Shown here: piece by piece, positions 37,601 to 49,535 of the stretch
Numbering within the stretch: the stretch's first letter is position 1
Layout: the number at the start of each line of letters is the position of its first letter
NCBI GenBank assembly: GCA_019321725.1
Contig: CM033108.1
Coordinates: forward strand, 20,101,799-20,165,798
Direction of reading: 5' to 3'
Length of the DNA stretch: 64,000 bases
Source: Paulownia fortunei
Taxonomy: Eukaryota; Streptophyta; Magnoliopsida; Lamiales; Paulowniaceae
Notes under the pieces: generated by a model
The model's database searches: none
What the model was told of the DNA's origin: nothing
Seen by the model: the letters and a program-made list of their open reading frames with translations, nothing else
Made by a program: the position numbers and the translations under genes

Positions 37601-37650
37601 AAAGGTCAAATGTATATTTTGTCTCTCAAAAGAGATATTGTTCATGAAAT
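34600..37650 (+). pseudogene. Third Ty1/copia remnant (gag, protease, integrase, RT), 3'-truncated
   Basis: Plus strand. Gag at 34,690-35,130 (NELAGMTEGNLSISEYFLKL; SSIIELENLLLNQEALMKQM). Two zinc knuckles at 35,112-35,215 (YYGCGKPRHLKCDC with its first Cys changed; CNRCRKLGHIKQNYHV with its last Cys changed). Protease DWIVDSG at 35,388. VYHVPNLKKNLASASQI at 35,575-35,625. GAG-pre-integrase around 35,790-35,925. Integrase with LRTDNGEEYMSDQFLNYCKE at 36,167-36,230. RT at 36,895-37,145 (EWKEAMQEEISALNKNCTWE; CKWVYKLKKRDGG), then WKLDMKNAFHYGKL and the catalytic box YMDDM at 37,486-37,500. Stops and frameshifts are frequent. Homology stops dead at about 37,645 (SQKRYC) where another repeat begins, so RNase H and the 3' LTR are missing. 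Confidence 0.9.
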
Positions 37651-38526
37651 ATTTTGTATACCGTAAGTGCACGGTATCAAGTTTTAATACAATGGTGAGT
37701 TGAGTATCATATCCATAAGGATTGTAATAAAAAATTGAATCAAGTACCATAGTTCAAATAGACCCAATTTTATCTAGAAAATCAAATGATGATTGGTAAA
37801 TAAAGTAGAGTGAGATAAAAATAATATAAAGACAAGAATGAAGTTCTTATAAGCAATACAACAAATACCTTATTAGCAAGAAATTCTGAATGAATGACTC
37901 ACCTAATTATCACATATGTTCTTTCTTCCAAAACATATCAATTCAAGTCAACAACACATGTAAATTAAGAATTCCTAAGCTCATCCATTCCCTCTCTCGA
38001 GTGCCGAATTGACTATGAGTTCTAACATGAATATCAATATCTCTATAAAAATTCAAGAATAAAACTCTATAAAAGTTCAATGAATTCGTCTTCAAAACTT
38101 CAAAGATTTTATAAGCTTCTCAACTCTATGATTTTTAGGTTGTGTTATTCTTATGGTCATGTATAATCTTCCATCTCTCGAGTATCGAATCTCATACACC
38201 AAATAATCTCAATTAATGGCCAAATAATCAAGATGCAATACGAAACAAGATAAGACAAACAAGATAAATAACTTGAAATAATATTGTTTGAAACTCAAAA
38301 CATAGGATCACATAAGGTTACATCATCCTCTAGAAAGAAAAGTTTAGTTCATCATGGATGAATACAACCTCAAAAAATACAAAACAAAGAGCATAGAAAT
38401 TGTTCGCCAATTTGTGGAGTGAAAGGAATGGTTGAAGCTCTCCTTGTCTCCAAGAATGACTTATCTCTAAGAATGGCTCTTTCTCCCAAGAATAACTCCT
38501 CCTTTGTCCAGAAAATTGAATGGATT
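37651..38526. repeat. LTR-like repeat that truncates the third copia element
   Basis: Starts TTTTGTATACCGTAAGTGCA, a sequence common at the edge of plant gypsy LTRs or leaders. It holds two 'CTCTCGAGTRYCGAAT' words (37,995 and 38,175) and a tandem CCAAGAATGRCT word (38,450-38,500). No coding sequence supported; frame 38,419-38,682 crosses into the next LTR. It abuts copia RT on the left and a gypsy LTR on the right. Confidence 0.5.
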
Positions 38527-41375
38527 TGGGTAATACCCAATCCTCATACTACTCACTTGTCCAATGTGATTCATGCATTACATGCTACTTATATGTTAAT
38601 TTGCATTAACATTTACATGGCATCTTATATAGCATTCTTAATCGTTGAACCTCTAATTCTATCACATGATATTAGTAGTTGAGATCTTATAACCTAATTA
38701 AGAAATTCAATATTTAGATAAGAGAAAGAATAGATTGATCAATCTATTGGATATTCATAGGTTATATGTTATAATTTTAGAATTAATTAAAGGTATTACT
38801 AGTAAGCTGATATGTTTCGATTCATCTAGATTAAGGTGTTTTAAAAGTATACATACATAAACAAATAATACTTGGGATATTATACATGATGTAATTTGAT
38901 TTAAGTGTCATATTTCAAGGTCCATATGTGCATATGATTTTAGAAATAAAAATTAGACAATCTATTTAAGAATCGGATGTTAATCGATTTAAAGATCGAA
39001 TCAACGGTTAAGAAATTAGGGTAGAATTTCTTATCCGATCGTACAAAAATAAAAATAGGTTGTAAATAAAGAAATAAATGCTAAGAAACACCAGATTAGA
39101 GATGTATAAGTTGTGTATAATATCATATTTAAACCAGCATTTACCACCGCAAACTTTGCCACCTCATGCTTTCTTATTAAGCTTAAGCTAACACCTCAAA
39201 CCCTTCACCCTTAAGCCACGACCAAACCCTTATTTCAGCCATTTTCAGCTTTCAAACACACACCTTAAGGTATCCAAGTGCTCCAAAGAGATTCCAAGTT
39301 GAAATAAAAACAAGAAAAGAAAAGGATAAGTGATTACCATCAAGTTTAACCTCAAAATCTGCATAGATAACACTTATCTATGGTTTTGCCTTTGGTTTTC
39401 ATATTATTATGAATGGGTTTATTGTTTATTAAGATTTAAATATCTCTTTTAAAAGTATTAGGAAGTTTTTAGTTAGACTTTGGTGTACAAAGAAATGGTT
39501 TTTGATGACAAACACTTAATAGGAAATATTTCTGGTAGAAACTATCACTTTACTATTTTCTTGTGTTTTAGGCTTCAAAACTGGATGGTATGTTGAATAA
39601 AACCTATAATTATTATGATTTACATGTCCATATAAGAGATAAGAGTATTGGAATGAATTTTTATTGGTTAGAAATTGAAATAGAGCATGATATTGGAGAA
39701 ACACTCAAACTGCCAAAATCGCAAAATCTGTTTTGGTGTGCTGTGAAGGTAATGGAATTAGGGTAGCTAAATCCATGAGTTTTGGCAATTATATGGCATG
39801 GTTATATGTTTTTATATATTATATAAGTGTGGTAAAATTTTTAGAGTAAATAAATATGCCTAAGGATGATAAAATTGCTATGAAACTTAATGTGACAGCA
39901 AAGAAAATAGAAGATGGAAATTTGTTCCATTTTACTTCTTGGCATGTTTCGACATATCTATGGTAAAATTGATGTTTAGAATTTTGAAAGTTGTTATAAG
40001 AGTTATAACACATCAATTAGGTTATTTTATCATACATTTAAGATGAGAAATCAAGGTACTTAGGAGATTATATTAGGTTTTAGTCCCTAAGTAGTAAAGT
40101 TTAATTGTTACAGGATTAAACATAATGAACTTGTTGATTCAGAATAGTGATTGATATCTTACATTTTACAGTTTATTCACACCTAAGGTTGGAGAGTAAC
40201 ACCTAAGAAACTAAGAAGTAAGATACGATCGATTAAAAGTAAGTGAAAATCCATTTGGAACTACAATGCATGGACATAATATTTCTTGCCTTATCTATAT
40301 TAAATGTGATCCTTGTGTTTTGATGAGTGTATTATGAGTATTATAAAATCTTATAATGCATACGTTTCTTGGATAATGGGACATGAGATTCGTTGTGTCA
40401 TTGAACATGCCATTCATCAATATTTACACGTGCTCATAGTTGAGGTTTTGCCTGCATGACATTATTTTCAGAAAGAAAATGTTTTTGTTGGCCACTACTA
40501 GTGCACCGAGGCATGCGAGGCGTGCTTATGTAATATTTTAGGGTGCCATGAGTATTACTTCATGGAGGATCATAGGAGTTGACAGGGGGTGTGCCTCTAG
40601 TGGTCACGAGAGGGTGGACCACTTGACTGTGCCCTTATTGACTCTGCTGGTGGGAAGACTTATGGAGGATCACACGGGAAGACAGGGGGTGGACCTCTGG
40701 TGATCCCAGGAGATGGCCCCTGGACTGAGTCAATTTATTTATGGCCATGTGATTATCGATATTATTCATACCTCTATCCGGTGCATAGTAGGTAGGCCAA
40801 GGTCCCATTGATGGAAAATAATTTTGAATGAACTATTTTAGTTCAGGAGCTTGCATTCCTAGTGTGATTTCATAGAGATGCATCGCATATATGTCAGATT
40901 ATCACTTCAGCATGCATGATTTTCACTTACTGAGCATTAGCTCACATAGTTCATTCATTGTAGGTAAGTATGGTGAGACTTGACACCTCTAGTTTACTGG
41001 GCTGGCTGTGGAGCTCCTACAAGCTTTTAAAGATCGATGTACATGGATGATAACCTGTTGGAGCTATTTGTAGGTTGTGCTTTTGATTTTACCGTCTATT
41101 GTATTATATTAGTGACCCTCTCCTATATATCACTTTCAAAACTCCATTGTAAATGAGTCTAAGTTATGCGATGATTTTGATAGACTTTTTTATCGTTCAA
41201 ATAACTATCTATCTATATACAGTGTTACAGGATGTTAAAGTACTTTACTTTATCAGTGTTATGTCAAACTAACTAACTAGAAAAAAAAGTTATACACAGG
41301 CATGCATGAACAAATTATATTCCACAGGTTGTTTATATATATATATATACATATTTATTTTGGGAGGTTGTGATA
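38527..41375 (+). repeat. 5' LTR of a Ty3/gypsy element (same family as 21,575 and 51,371)
   Basis: Starts near TGGGTAATACCCAATCC and ends GGGAGGTTGTGATA directly before a PBS. From CCAATGTGATTCATGCATTA on, it is colinear with 51,400-53,501 at high identity, but keeps a ~830-bp part (about 40,145-40,975) lost there. That part holds the GC-rich tandem module (40,490-40,810), which matches the solo LTR at 22,100-22,420 in reverse complement. Frames at 39,516-39,704 and 39,819-40,016 are incidental. Confidence 0.75.
40490..40810 (+). repeat. GC-rich tandem module inside the gypsy LTR
   Basis: Two ~110-bp units, each beginning ATGGAGGATCA and containing GACAGGGGGTG and CCTCTRGTGRTC. Clearly GC-richer than the rest of the LTR. 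Confidence 0.7.
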
Positions 41376-41378
41376 GAG

Positions 41379-41390
41379 TGGTATCAGCGC
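41379..41390 (+). promoter_or_regulatory. Primer binding site (tRNA-Met type)
   Basis: TGGTATCAGCGC, one change from the canonical TGGTATCAGAGC, three bases after the LTR end. The aligned site at 53,505 is canonical. Confidence 0.75.
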
Positions 41391-43100
41391 TAGGTTTGTG
41401 GTTTTGTAAACTGTCCATGTACATGATCTTTGAAACTGGTGGAGGACAACTATGTCAGTAAGTTTTATTTGTTGTATAATTCATTTTGTATTTCATGAAT
41501 AATATTGACCATGTGTTTTAAGATTTTGTATAAAATAATATTGAGGCAGATTCATCAGTAATAATAGGTATAAAATTTATATTTGATATTATATCTTTAG
41601 AGCTACATATTCTCTATTATCTACTAAGTATGTAATAAGACTAGATAGGGTACTTGATATATATATGAGCTCAGTTTCAATGTTTTAATTTCTTCTGAAG
41701 GTTCAAGATCAACTAATTAGATTTTAAGAGCTCTAGGTTAATTTTGTTATATTGGCTAGGATTATGATATAACATTTTATGTTGATTGATTTATTGAGAA
41801 TTATGCATTGTGGATTATTTCAGGATTATTAAGACTTTTAAATTCAATGTGATGAAAATTTAGAAATTTTATAGAGGCCGTAGCAAGAAAATGTTTACTA
41901 TTTGCAGAAAATAAAGAAGATTGTCAAATCATAATTTTTTACAATTACCGTGAAAGATAGTAGTAAGAAAGAGTTATTATTGATCTTTAGGCTGTGTTAG
42001 AATTTTTAGAAATAACCAAGTTTACAAAAAAAAAATCCATTTGTGTGATCTTAGATCTCTTGATACATATTGAAAATAAGTTTTCAGGCATGCTATTTAC
42101 TAACAAATTAATTTTATCCTGATATAGTTGTTAAAACAAATCTAATCTCTCTTTTAGTTTATCATATACATCTATTGGAATTTGATGAATCTTGAGTGAT
42201 ATTGTTATAATGGTGAGCAAAGCATTAAGGTCTAGTGCTTCTCCTAAACAAGCTCCACTTCATATTCACCTAGAATAAACATGAATCTTGAGGTTATGTA
42301 TTATTTATTGTAAATGAATTGAGTAATAATTTGTAATAAGTACAAATTTTTCATACTAAGGTTTATTTGATAAATTAAGATGTACTGTGATCTTGAGGAT
42401 TGATTTTAAGTTTGAATTAATAATGAATTTCTTATTGTACCATTGGGTTGACTAATGCCCTAATTATTTTAATATACATGATGAATAATATTTTTGATGA
42501 TTTTATATGGGTATGTTTGGTGTGATATTCATCGATGATATATTAGTGTACAACGAGGAGAGATATGATTGACCTTTCAATATGATCTTGGAAACTCTAA
42601 GGAAGTAGAAAATTATTTGTTCAATTTAGTAAATGCGATCTTTTGGTTATGTAATACAATATTTATTTTTGAAACTGGTAATTTTCTGAAGAATGTGTTC
42701 TTGTAACTATTCAAAATTTTGAGATTCTACTGAAATAGGGAAGACTAATAAATGTGAAGACCAATAAATGTGATAGAAATAAGAAATATTTTCTGGGTTA
42801 GTGATATTATTAGGTATTCAGTCAAAATTCTCCTTAATTGTTGCCGCTTTATTTCATCATACATGCATGTATTGGAAATTTGAATGGTTCGCTAAGTGTG
42901 ACGAAATCTCTAATTACTTAAAGAGAATTGATTTGAGTTTCAGTAGTGACTCCAACTTCAAATATAAGTTATGTATTGTGTATAGTGGTGTTATCTCATT
43001 GTGTTTTGGTATATGTTTGATGTAATGTAGGAAAGTTACTCTACACTTTTCAAGTTAATTAGATTATTTTGGTAATACTACATGTAACATTACAAAATCG
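41391..43100 (+). pseudogene. Ty3/gypsy internal region with broken RT-RNase H
   Basis: 41,391-42,230 is leader DNA shared with 53,517-54,333. Then 42,425-42,465 reads EFLIVP.G and, after a one-base loss, LTNA (the PFGLTNAP motif of gypsy RT). 42,522-42,554 reads VIFIDDILVYN with the catalytic FIDD. 42,565-42,650 corresponds to the thumb (SKCDLLV). 42,801-43,025 is open and reads LLGIQSKFSLIVAALF, FEWFAKCDEISNYLK and YKLCIVYSGVI, matching the FLGLxxYYRxFVxxFSxIAAPL, FEW...C.ESF..LK and YS(D)AS parts of RT-RNase H. Gag, protease and most of the N-terminal RT are deleted, and no integrase is recognisable. Lineage: probably chromovirus (Tekay/Del-like), inferred. Confidence 0.8.
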
Positions 43101-43399
43101 AATTACTTGAAATGTCTATATACTCAAAAGCAGTTGAACTTGAAGAAATGATGGATATTATTAGTAAGTGAATATATTGTATGATCTATATAACTATAGA
43201 TGTCATTGGAATGAAATATCTCAATAGACTAATATTCATACAAATTTTATATCATAAACTATTATGGGAATTAAGGGATGTATAGAGGATGAATTAGAGT
43301 AAATGATGGATTATCTGTTTATTAATATTTTGGTAAAACTGATTTTGATTGATCCAATTTCAAATGCTCAAAATAAGGTTGATGAAAGGCATAAAAGGC

Positions 43400-44967
43400 A
43401 CTTAAATAGATTTTTGTTTGGACAAGGTGCACAAATGCCAATAGTGAACTCCTCATTCTAAAGAAAATTTGCGGATGTCTCGTGTAAGAACTCCTGACAC
43501 CACTTGATAGAATCTAAATTGACAACTAAATCAATGGGGACTATAAGGTCCAATGATAAAGTGCCCACCTTACCGTAAAGAAAAAAAGCTCAAGCGAATG
43601 GAAATAAAGTAGTTTTGCTCGAATCCCTCTACATTCCCATTATCGACATACAATCTTGCTCTTGGTGATCATGGTGCAAGTCCAAGAAACAAGGTCTCCT
43701 TTGTGGATTTGCTTATGGGCATCTTTGGGATCATAGTATCATGCACTTTCTTCACCATAGAAGACCATTTTGCCAAATTTAGTATTGAGTCTTGAAGTAA
43801 TATGCCAACCAACTATAGACAAAGTGGATGGGGAATGTTGAATGCACGCGGGATGGTTTTATACAATTCGTGATCTTGTTTAAACCTTTGTAAATGCTTG
43901 CTAAGTCAGGAACAACAAGGCCCACCATTCGCCCACTTGCCTTGATGCTCGCCATTTTGAAGGTACTAGGACGTATCAAGTTGATGTCGTCGTTGGGAAG
44001 AACAAATGCGTAAAGCCAACAAGCTAAGTATGCCGCCAAGTGTGTTTCTTCTCTTGAGCTCTCTTTAATGCCAAGCTTTGAAAATAAAGCCTTCTCCGTG
44101 GGGAACCATTCTCCATATATGTCGAAGTCTCCAAGTGGATTGTGTGTTGATTTGGGATGGAAAGACTTCTTTTCTCTATGTGAAGGAGGTGAATGGTACC
44201 TAACAGTCTTCTTGAACCAAAATCTAATCCACTCGTCAATAGATACTCGGGAAGGTTGATCTCCATTAGCACTCATTTGAAGCAGATGATAAACATGAAA
44301 TAAGTGGTTGCAAAAGCGAAGGATGAATCTACTTCCTATCTTATCGATGTCGGTAAGCTCCTTGGCACAGGGAACAATTTCATCGTAGATAAATCCAATC
44401 ATAGGAAGGCCCACAAGAGTGTGCAGATCCCATAGTGATATGGATAATTCTCCAAGGGAAGTCAACAAAGTGTTGGTGAGTGGATACCATACCTTACAAA
44501 ATGCCTTGACTATGTTGGAGTTGCGATCATACATGAACAACGAAGCATATACTGAGTTGTATATTTTTGTCGCAAGAAGCTTGTGCTCGCATCAACTGAG
44601 GATGTCTTCGCTCCATTCCCAATATCCCTTGATGTAGTGAAACTCGTCGGCGAATTGGATTGCATTCCCCCACTTGGCATTGCCTTCAACGATACGGTAA
44701 CCTAATGTTGGCAATGGAGTTGGCTCGCTTGATTGCTGATGATGAGTTGCTTGCAAAACCCACACCTTGGAAGCCTTGCTCAAAGGAATCTCTCGAGACC
44801 ACTCTTCCAAGTAAAATGGATTTATCAACCTTGGCCATTGCTTTATGTATCAACCAACAAAGGGATCGTGAACCATCAAAATTATGTTGTTCTCCATGGA
44901 TTGACTCTCATCGTCAAGGATCACCAAGTACTCCAGAAAAAAAAGAAATATCTTTGAAGTACACCAT
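43400..44967 (-). pseudogene. Plant mobile domain (PMD, aminotransferase-like) pseudogene
   Basis: Minus strand. ATG at 44,965-44,967 (MVYFKDISFFSGVLGDP), then early stops. 44,592-44,828 is open (PLSKASKVWVLQATHHQQSS, ADEFHYIKGYWEWSEDILS). After one in-frame TGA the same frame continues as EHKLLATKIYNSVYASLF into 43,779-44,540 (253 codons: GELSISLWDLHTLVGLPM, SIDEWIRFWFKKTVRYH, THLAAYLACWLYAFVLPNDD, VVPDLASIYKGLNKI, FVYSWLAYYFKT). Further homology, now with stops and shifts, runs to about 43,420 (YVDNGNVEGFEQNYFISIR). This is the PMD core seen in MAIN/MAIL1-type proteins and in many transposon-borne copies. MAIN/MAIL1 act with PP7-like phosphatases in silencing; this copy cannot. No introns are seen, so it is likely TE-borne or retrocopied. 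Neighbours are gypsy relics. Confidence 0.88.
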
Positions 44968-46400
44968 GATATGTCAAAGTACAAGAAAAAGAGTGAGATA
45001 AAAAAATCATGATTTGAATTGCAATAAAACTCAATGTTGTCAAATTTTGAAGAAATTAAGTAGATAAAGTTGTTTTAACTCTTGCTTGGAGGAAAAAAGA
45101 GAATAGAAGGTTGAACACTAAGCCAATTGGCCTTAGTTATGCGGCAAGGAGAAACTCTTTAGTGAAGAAAACAACTGGATGCATAAACAAAAGAAAGAAT
45201 TCAGAGATGGCAACCAACTTTCAAGAAACAAAAAATTTAAAATCAAAGTATAGCATGAAGAACATAGCAAACTCTTTCAAGCCATTAGTTGGTGAGCATA
45301 TAGCATACTATTTACAGTGAATGGTTGTGCTAAAATACAACATGTGGTGATCACCAAGACCACACAAAGTACACTCATTCATGAGAATATTTCGATGTGC
45401 AATTCTCTAATTGTTTGAACGAAGATTGCACAAAGAGAAAGACAGAAGGAAAAACAAAAACAGGTTGTATGCATCAAATTCATAAGCATATGATGTACTG
45501 AATCATGCAAGGTGTTTGTATTGTATAATTGCAAGACCGTGCCAACTAATTTTTCAAGAATCAAGAACCGATGATGAGAAAATATTTTAGACTCACAATG
45601 TAATCAAAGCATCAAGTGAATTTACGGTTCTGTTATGCACTGATGAAAACTAATTGCAAAAGCTCTTCTTTTATAGTAAATTATGGGTACCAGTGAGTAA
45701 TTAGAATTAGGAAGTTTTCAATTGTTCAATTGCTTGGAAAAGAGACAGAATCTTATCAAAGTTTCATAACTTGCCAAAGAATTCCCACAAGAAAGATTGT
45801 GTAATTGAAACACTGATCACTAGATTGAAGAATGGAAGGAAGCTTGTTGAAATTTACTGCAAGAAATCATCTGGTGGAAATTTTTTGTACGTAAAGAAAC
45901 AAAGCAACATGTTGAATTTAGCTTTAAATATGATGCTTTAAGACCATGTACACCATACATTCATGTGGACATAAGTTGAGTGTTGCTAAGAAAGGAAATA
46001 AAAAAAGGAAAAGAGTAGTAAGATTAGAATGAAACTAATGTATTGATCTTGTTTCCTTCCTCGCCGAACTCTGGGGTTCCAAGTCAAAATTGCCAAAGCA
46101 TTTAGATGGCAATTTATTGTTCTTAGGCATATGGGCCTCCATACGTTTCCTTCAGCCCATATGTTATCCCAAAAAAAAAAAGATGAGAGTTTGGGCTATC
46201 AAAATCAGATTGAAAGTCAGCCAATAATTTGTTCTTTTGTTCAAATTCAAAGACTTACATGCATTTTGGCAAGACTCAATTACAAATAACAAAAGAAAAA
46301 GATAAAAAAAAAATTCGCAACTTAATCACTTCAAGATGAATTATTTGTGAACAAGTCTCGATGAGGCATTTGTATATGGCCAATTCGTGAACAAGTCTTA
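44968..46400. other. Non-coding DNA between PMD and AGO pseudogenes
   Basis: No gene or repeat boundary recognised. Short open frames (45,111-45,320, 45,379-45,564) have no known domains. Confidence 0.45.
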
Positions 46401-46403
46401 TAA

Positions 46404-47572
46404 TTTTTGCAGACAATGAATTTGTGTTACAGTTCCATCTATTGCTACGGTAATGTATTTTCTACATGTCTGATGCTATTTTCATTGCCTACTGAAATAC
46501 TAGGTGGTTTGTACAAGGTCGTGGCCTTTAATTACTCAATACTAGGCTGCAGTTCATTCTCAGACAACAAAAACTAAAATGATAGACTCTCTGTTTAAGA
46601 AAGTATCAGATACAGAGGAGGATCAAGGCATTCTTAGGTTATCTGGACTCTTTTTTTGTTTTAGTTATGCAAATTATGAGTGACATTTTTTAGATTATAC
46701 GGTAATATTGTCCTCTCATATTATAAATATAATTGTTGTTGATGGATTGAAATATAATTGTCCTCTGTTTTCATTCAATTCTCCCCCTCTTTTATGTTTA
46801 TCATTGGAACTTCATCATTTATGGCCTAATGTCCATGTCAAGTTTTTAATTAATCTTTGTCCTTATATTTTGCTAAAATTTTGGTATTTCTACTTTCTAA
46901 GAGTTGGGTGAGCGTGTCCCAACTCAATCAAGTTATAAATGTTGAGCTGGAGCAAATTATTGTGGTCTTTTTTTTAACCTTTAAAAGACGAATATTTTAT
47001 TGTCACTTCGATCTACTTTGAGTCTGTTCTTTTTCCTTCTTTGTAATCTAAGTGTTTCTGTTTCTTATTCAGGGTTGCAAGTTACTGGAAGAAGGATGGT
47101 CTCCCAAGTTTATGGTGGTGGTGGCACAAAAGAACCATCATACTATTTTTTACTTGTGTGCTCAAGAAAACTCCCCTCATAATGTTCCACCACGTCTATC
47201 TCTTAGCATTATCAAAATAATTTTCAGTTACCTAATATATATATACTATTTCATCTTCAGGGACTGTGATCAAAAATGGAATTTGTCATCCAAGAACACA
47301 CGACTTCTACATGCGTGTTCATGCTTGCACGAGAGTGAGTTTTGTGGATCTGTGTTTTAATACTGTTGCATATAATAGTGATTCACTTTACTTTAGATGA
47401 GGAATATTATTAATTACAAATGGTTGAGAGTTTCCGTGGTGAACTTGTAGTTGAATCTGTTAACTAATGATGTACAGGGAACAACACGACCAACACACTA
47501 TCATGTTGTATATGATGAGCTCAACTACAAAATTGATGATGTGCAAGAACTTGTGCATGCTTTATCCTATGT
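46404..47572 (+). pseudogene. AGO4-clade ARGONAUTE PIWI-domain pseudogene with introns
   Basis: Plus strand, six exon relics. (a) ~46,404-46,449 VPSIAT before a GT donor. (b) 46,504-46,637 after TACTAG: VVCTRSWPLITQY, then an in-frame TAG, then KMIDSLFKKVSDTEEDQGIL. (c) ~46,885-46,960 FRDGVSESQFNQVINVELEQII with two small indels and the Asp of DGVSE replaced by Val. (d) 47,073-47,193 GCKLLEEGWSPKFMVVVAQK then NHHT. (e) 47,261-47,334 TVIKNGICHPRTHDFY. (f) 47,478-47,572 GTTRPTHYHVVYDELNY and VQELVHALSYV. Exons d-f are open, the flanking sites are GT-AG, and junctions fall where AGO4 genes have introns (VPPG/TV, /GTTRP, LSYV/). This is therefore a copy of genomic DNA and not of mRNA. The N-terminus, PAZ, MID and the final exons (YAHLAA, carrying the third catalytic residue) were not found. 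Oriented opposite to the AGO gene at 1-1020. Confidence 0.9.
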
Positions 47573-47579
47573 GTAAGAA

Positions 47580-48400
47580 CATAGTTAACTTTATATTCTA
47601 AGTTGCAAGACAGCACACTCATTCTTTCAAGCTTTATTTTGTTGAATTTTTTGTGCCACTTAGTAACAGAAAGAGAATCAAATCTAACTTGGAGGATCTT
47701 TTGAAGTCTAGGCAGTATAATCACTGATTAGCCGTGTTTGGAAGAGAAGCTATTCATCATTCGGAACAACGGGTATGGGTAAATCCACATCCATGGCTTT
47801 TGTTCATGGTTGGAATATTCTTTAGCTGCGGTGGGGAAGGAGTGGTGATTTTTACCATGAACAGTAAATAAAATATTGATCGACATTTTCACATTAACTT
47901 CCCCTTATATTATTTTACCGCCATTAAAAGTTTGGCCAGTAGTCATTTAGGGTTAAAGGATCATAAATTATTTCCGAAAGTTTATTGTTTCTCAAAGAAG
48001 TTGCTCTGCATATTTCATTCAGAGATTTCAACTATCAAGGCCTCTAGTTAAGCCTTTAATTCGATAGCGAATGAAATTTTCAATTTTTTCTCACACCTCA
48101 ACTCAATACTCCCACATATGATGCCATTTGATGTGCTCCAAAATTCTACACGGATCAAAAACTTCCAATCCAATAAACGGATGCTCAACCCTCTCCAACT
48201 CATATCCGTAAGCCAGCAAAACAAGGTTAAGTTGCTAAGGTTACCCAACAAAAACCTCAAATGCTTAAATCAGATTGATTGTATAGAGAATAATCAAATA
48301 TGTTCAGATATCAAACTAATTGATGTAAATATGATGTAAATAATCCATACCTCATGCTATGAAAGAGATAATATATTTATATAAGAAGAAGTAGGCATAT
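47580..48400. other. Non-coding DNA downstream of the AGO pseudogene
   Basis: No further AGO exon was recognised. 48,050-48,260 (CTCCAAAATTCTACACGGATC, CTCCAACTCATATC) reads like repeat DNA with a 70-codon frame on the minus strand of no known family. Confidence 0.4.
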
Positions 48401-49500
48401 ACCTTGTTTGATAAGTTGTGCAAGGCAAATAACTCGTTAATTAAGGAGTCCAGTTAAGACAGGATTTTCTTTTCTTATTCAATACTCAGTAGAATTTTAG
48501 CGTATTTCATTAATCATGAGCTGAGCTCATCAGTTTGAACCTAACCAAGATAGCCACTTTAAGTCCGTTTGAGCTAATTTCAATCATTGTTTCAGTTCAG
48601 CTGATAGTCTCATAACTCAGCAGTACTATAGTAATCATTTTAGCAAGGTTAAAAGACCAAAAAATATTAATCATATGGGCCTAAGCCCATAATAAATTTA
48701 AGGTAAGACTCAATCATTATATTGTGAACCAAATCTTTAAGTTCAATTAATTAGGCTAAATTTATATCACATCACTCCATAAATTTCGTAATCTAATGCA
48801 AGTTAACGCCAAGATGGAAAGAATTCAAGTGGATAAAAGTAAATGACAATAGTGAATAAAGTAGAAATGATTCAATACTTAGATGAGAAGTATAAATTAC
48901 CTCATTTGTACAAAGAAGAGTTCAAAAATGCTTCTACAATCTACAAGTGATAGAAATGATTGCAGGTTGCCTCATCTTTTGTAGTATACTGTTTTTTGTT
49001 GCTGACCTTTAAAATGTTAAATAAAAATATTAATCTTAAATAAAAACCAATAAAACACAGTACCTCTGAAATGTGCTCTCAATTTATCAAAAATCAATTA
49101 AAGTTTGGAAAAATTAAGCTTCTGATACCATTTGGCATTTTGACATACAAATTACTTCGGTTATTTAGAGGAAAGATTTTCTTACACTTAAAATATTAAA
49201 TATCATGTGTCTTTCACAATTTCAAAAGTTAATAGTCACATGAACTTAATTTTTTTCCGTGAATTTTAGTATATTAATAAATTAAAGTGCATGCCACGAC
49301 ATCCACACTAAGAAACTTATTAAAATTTCTTATCTCTATTACTAGTTATTGTGCCTATTGAGCCTGTTATTTTATGCAATAGCAAAAAAATTTATGAATA
49401 TATTTTTATTTTTTTAAAAAAAAAGAGAAGTAAGAACTACTTCTGAGGAAGAGATCTATATCCTATGTGTCGAGTTAGTTATTTTATGCAATAGCAAATA

Positions 49501-49535
<35 letters not shown>

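Noticed and set aside
44024..44272. 82-codon frame inside the PMD pseudogene
   Set aside because: Alternative frame of the 253-codon PMD segment, which has clear family motifs.
44660..45001. 113-codon plus-strand frame
   Set aside because: Antisense of the PMD N-terminal part.
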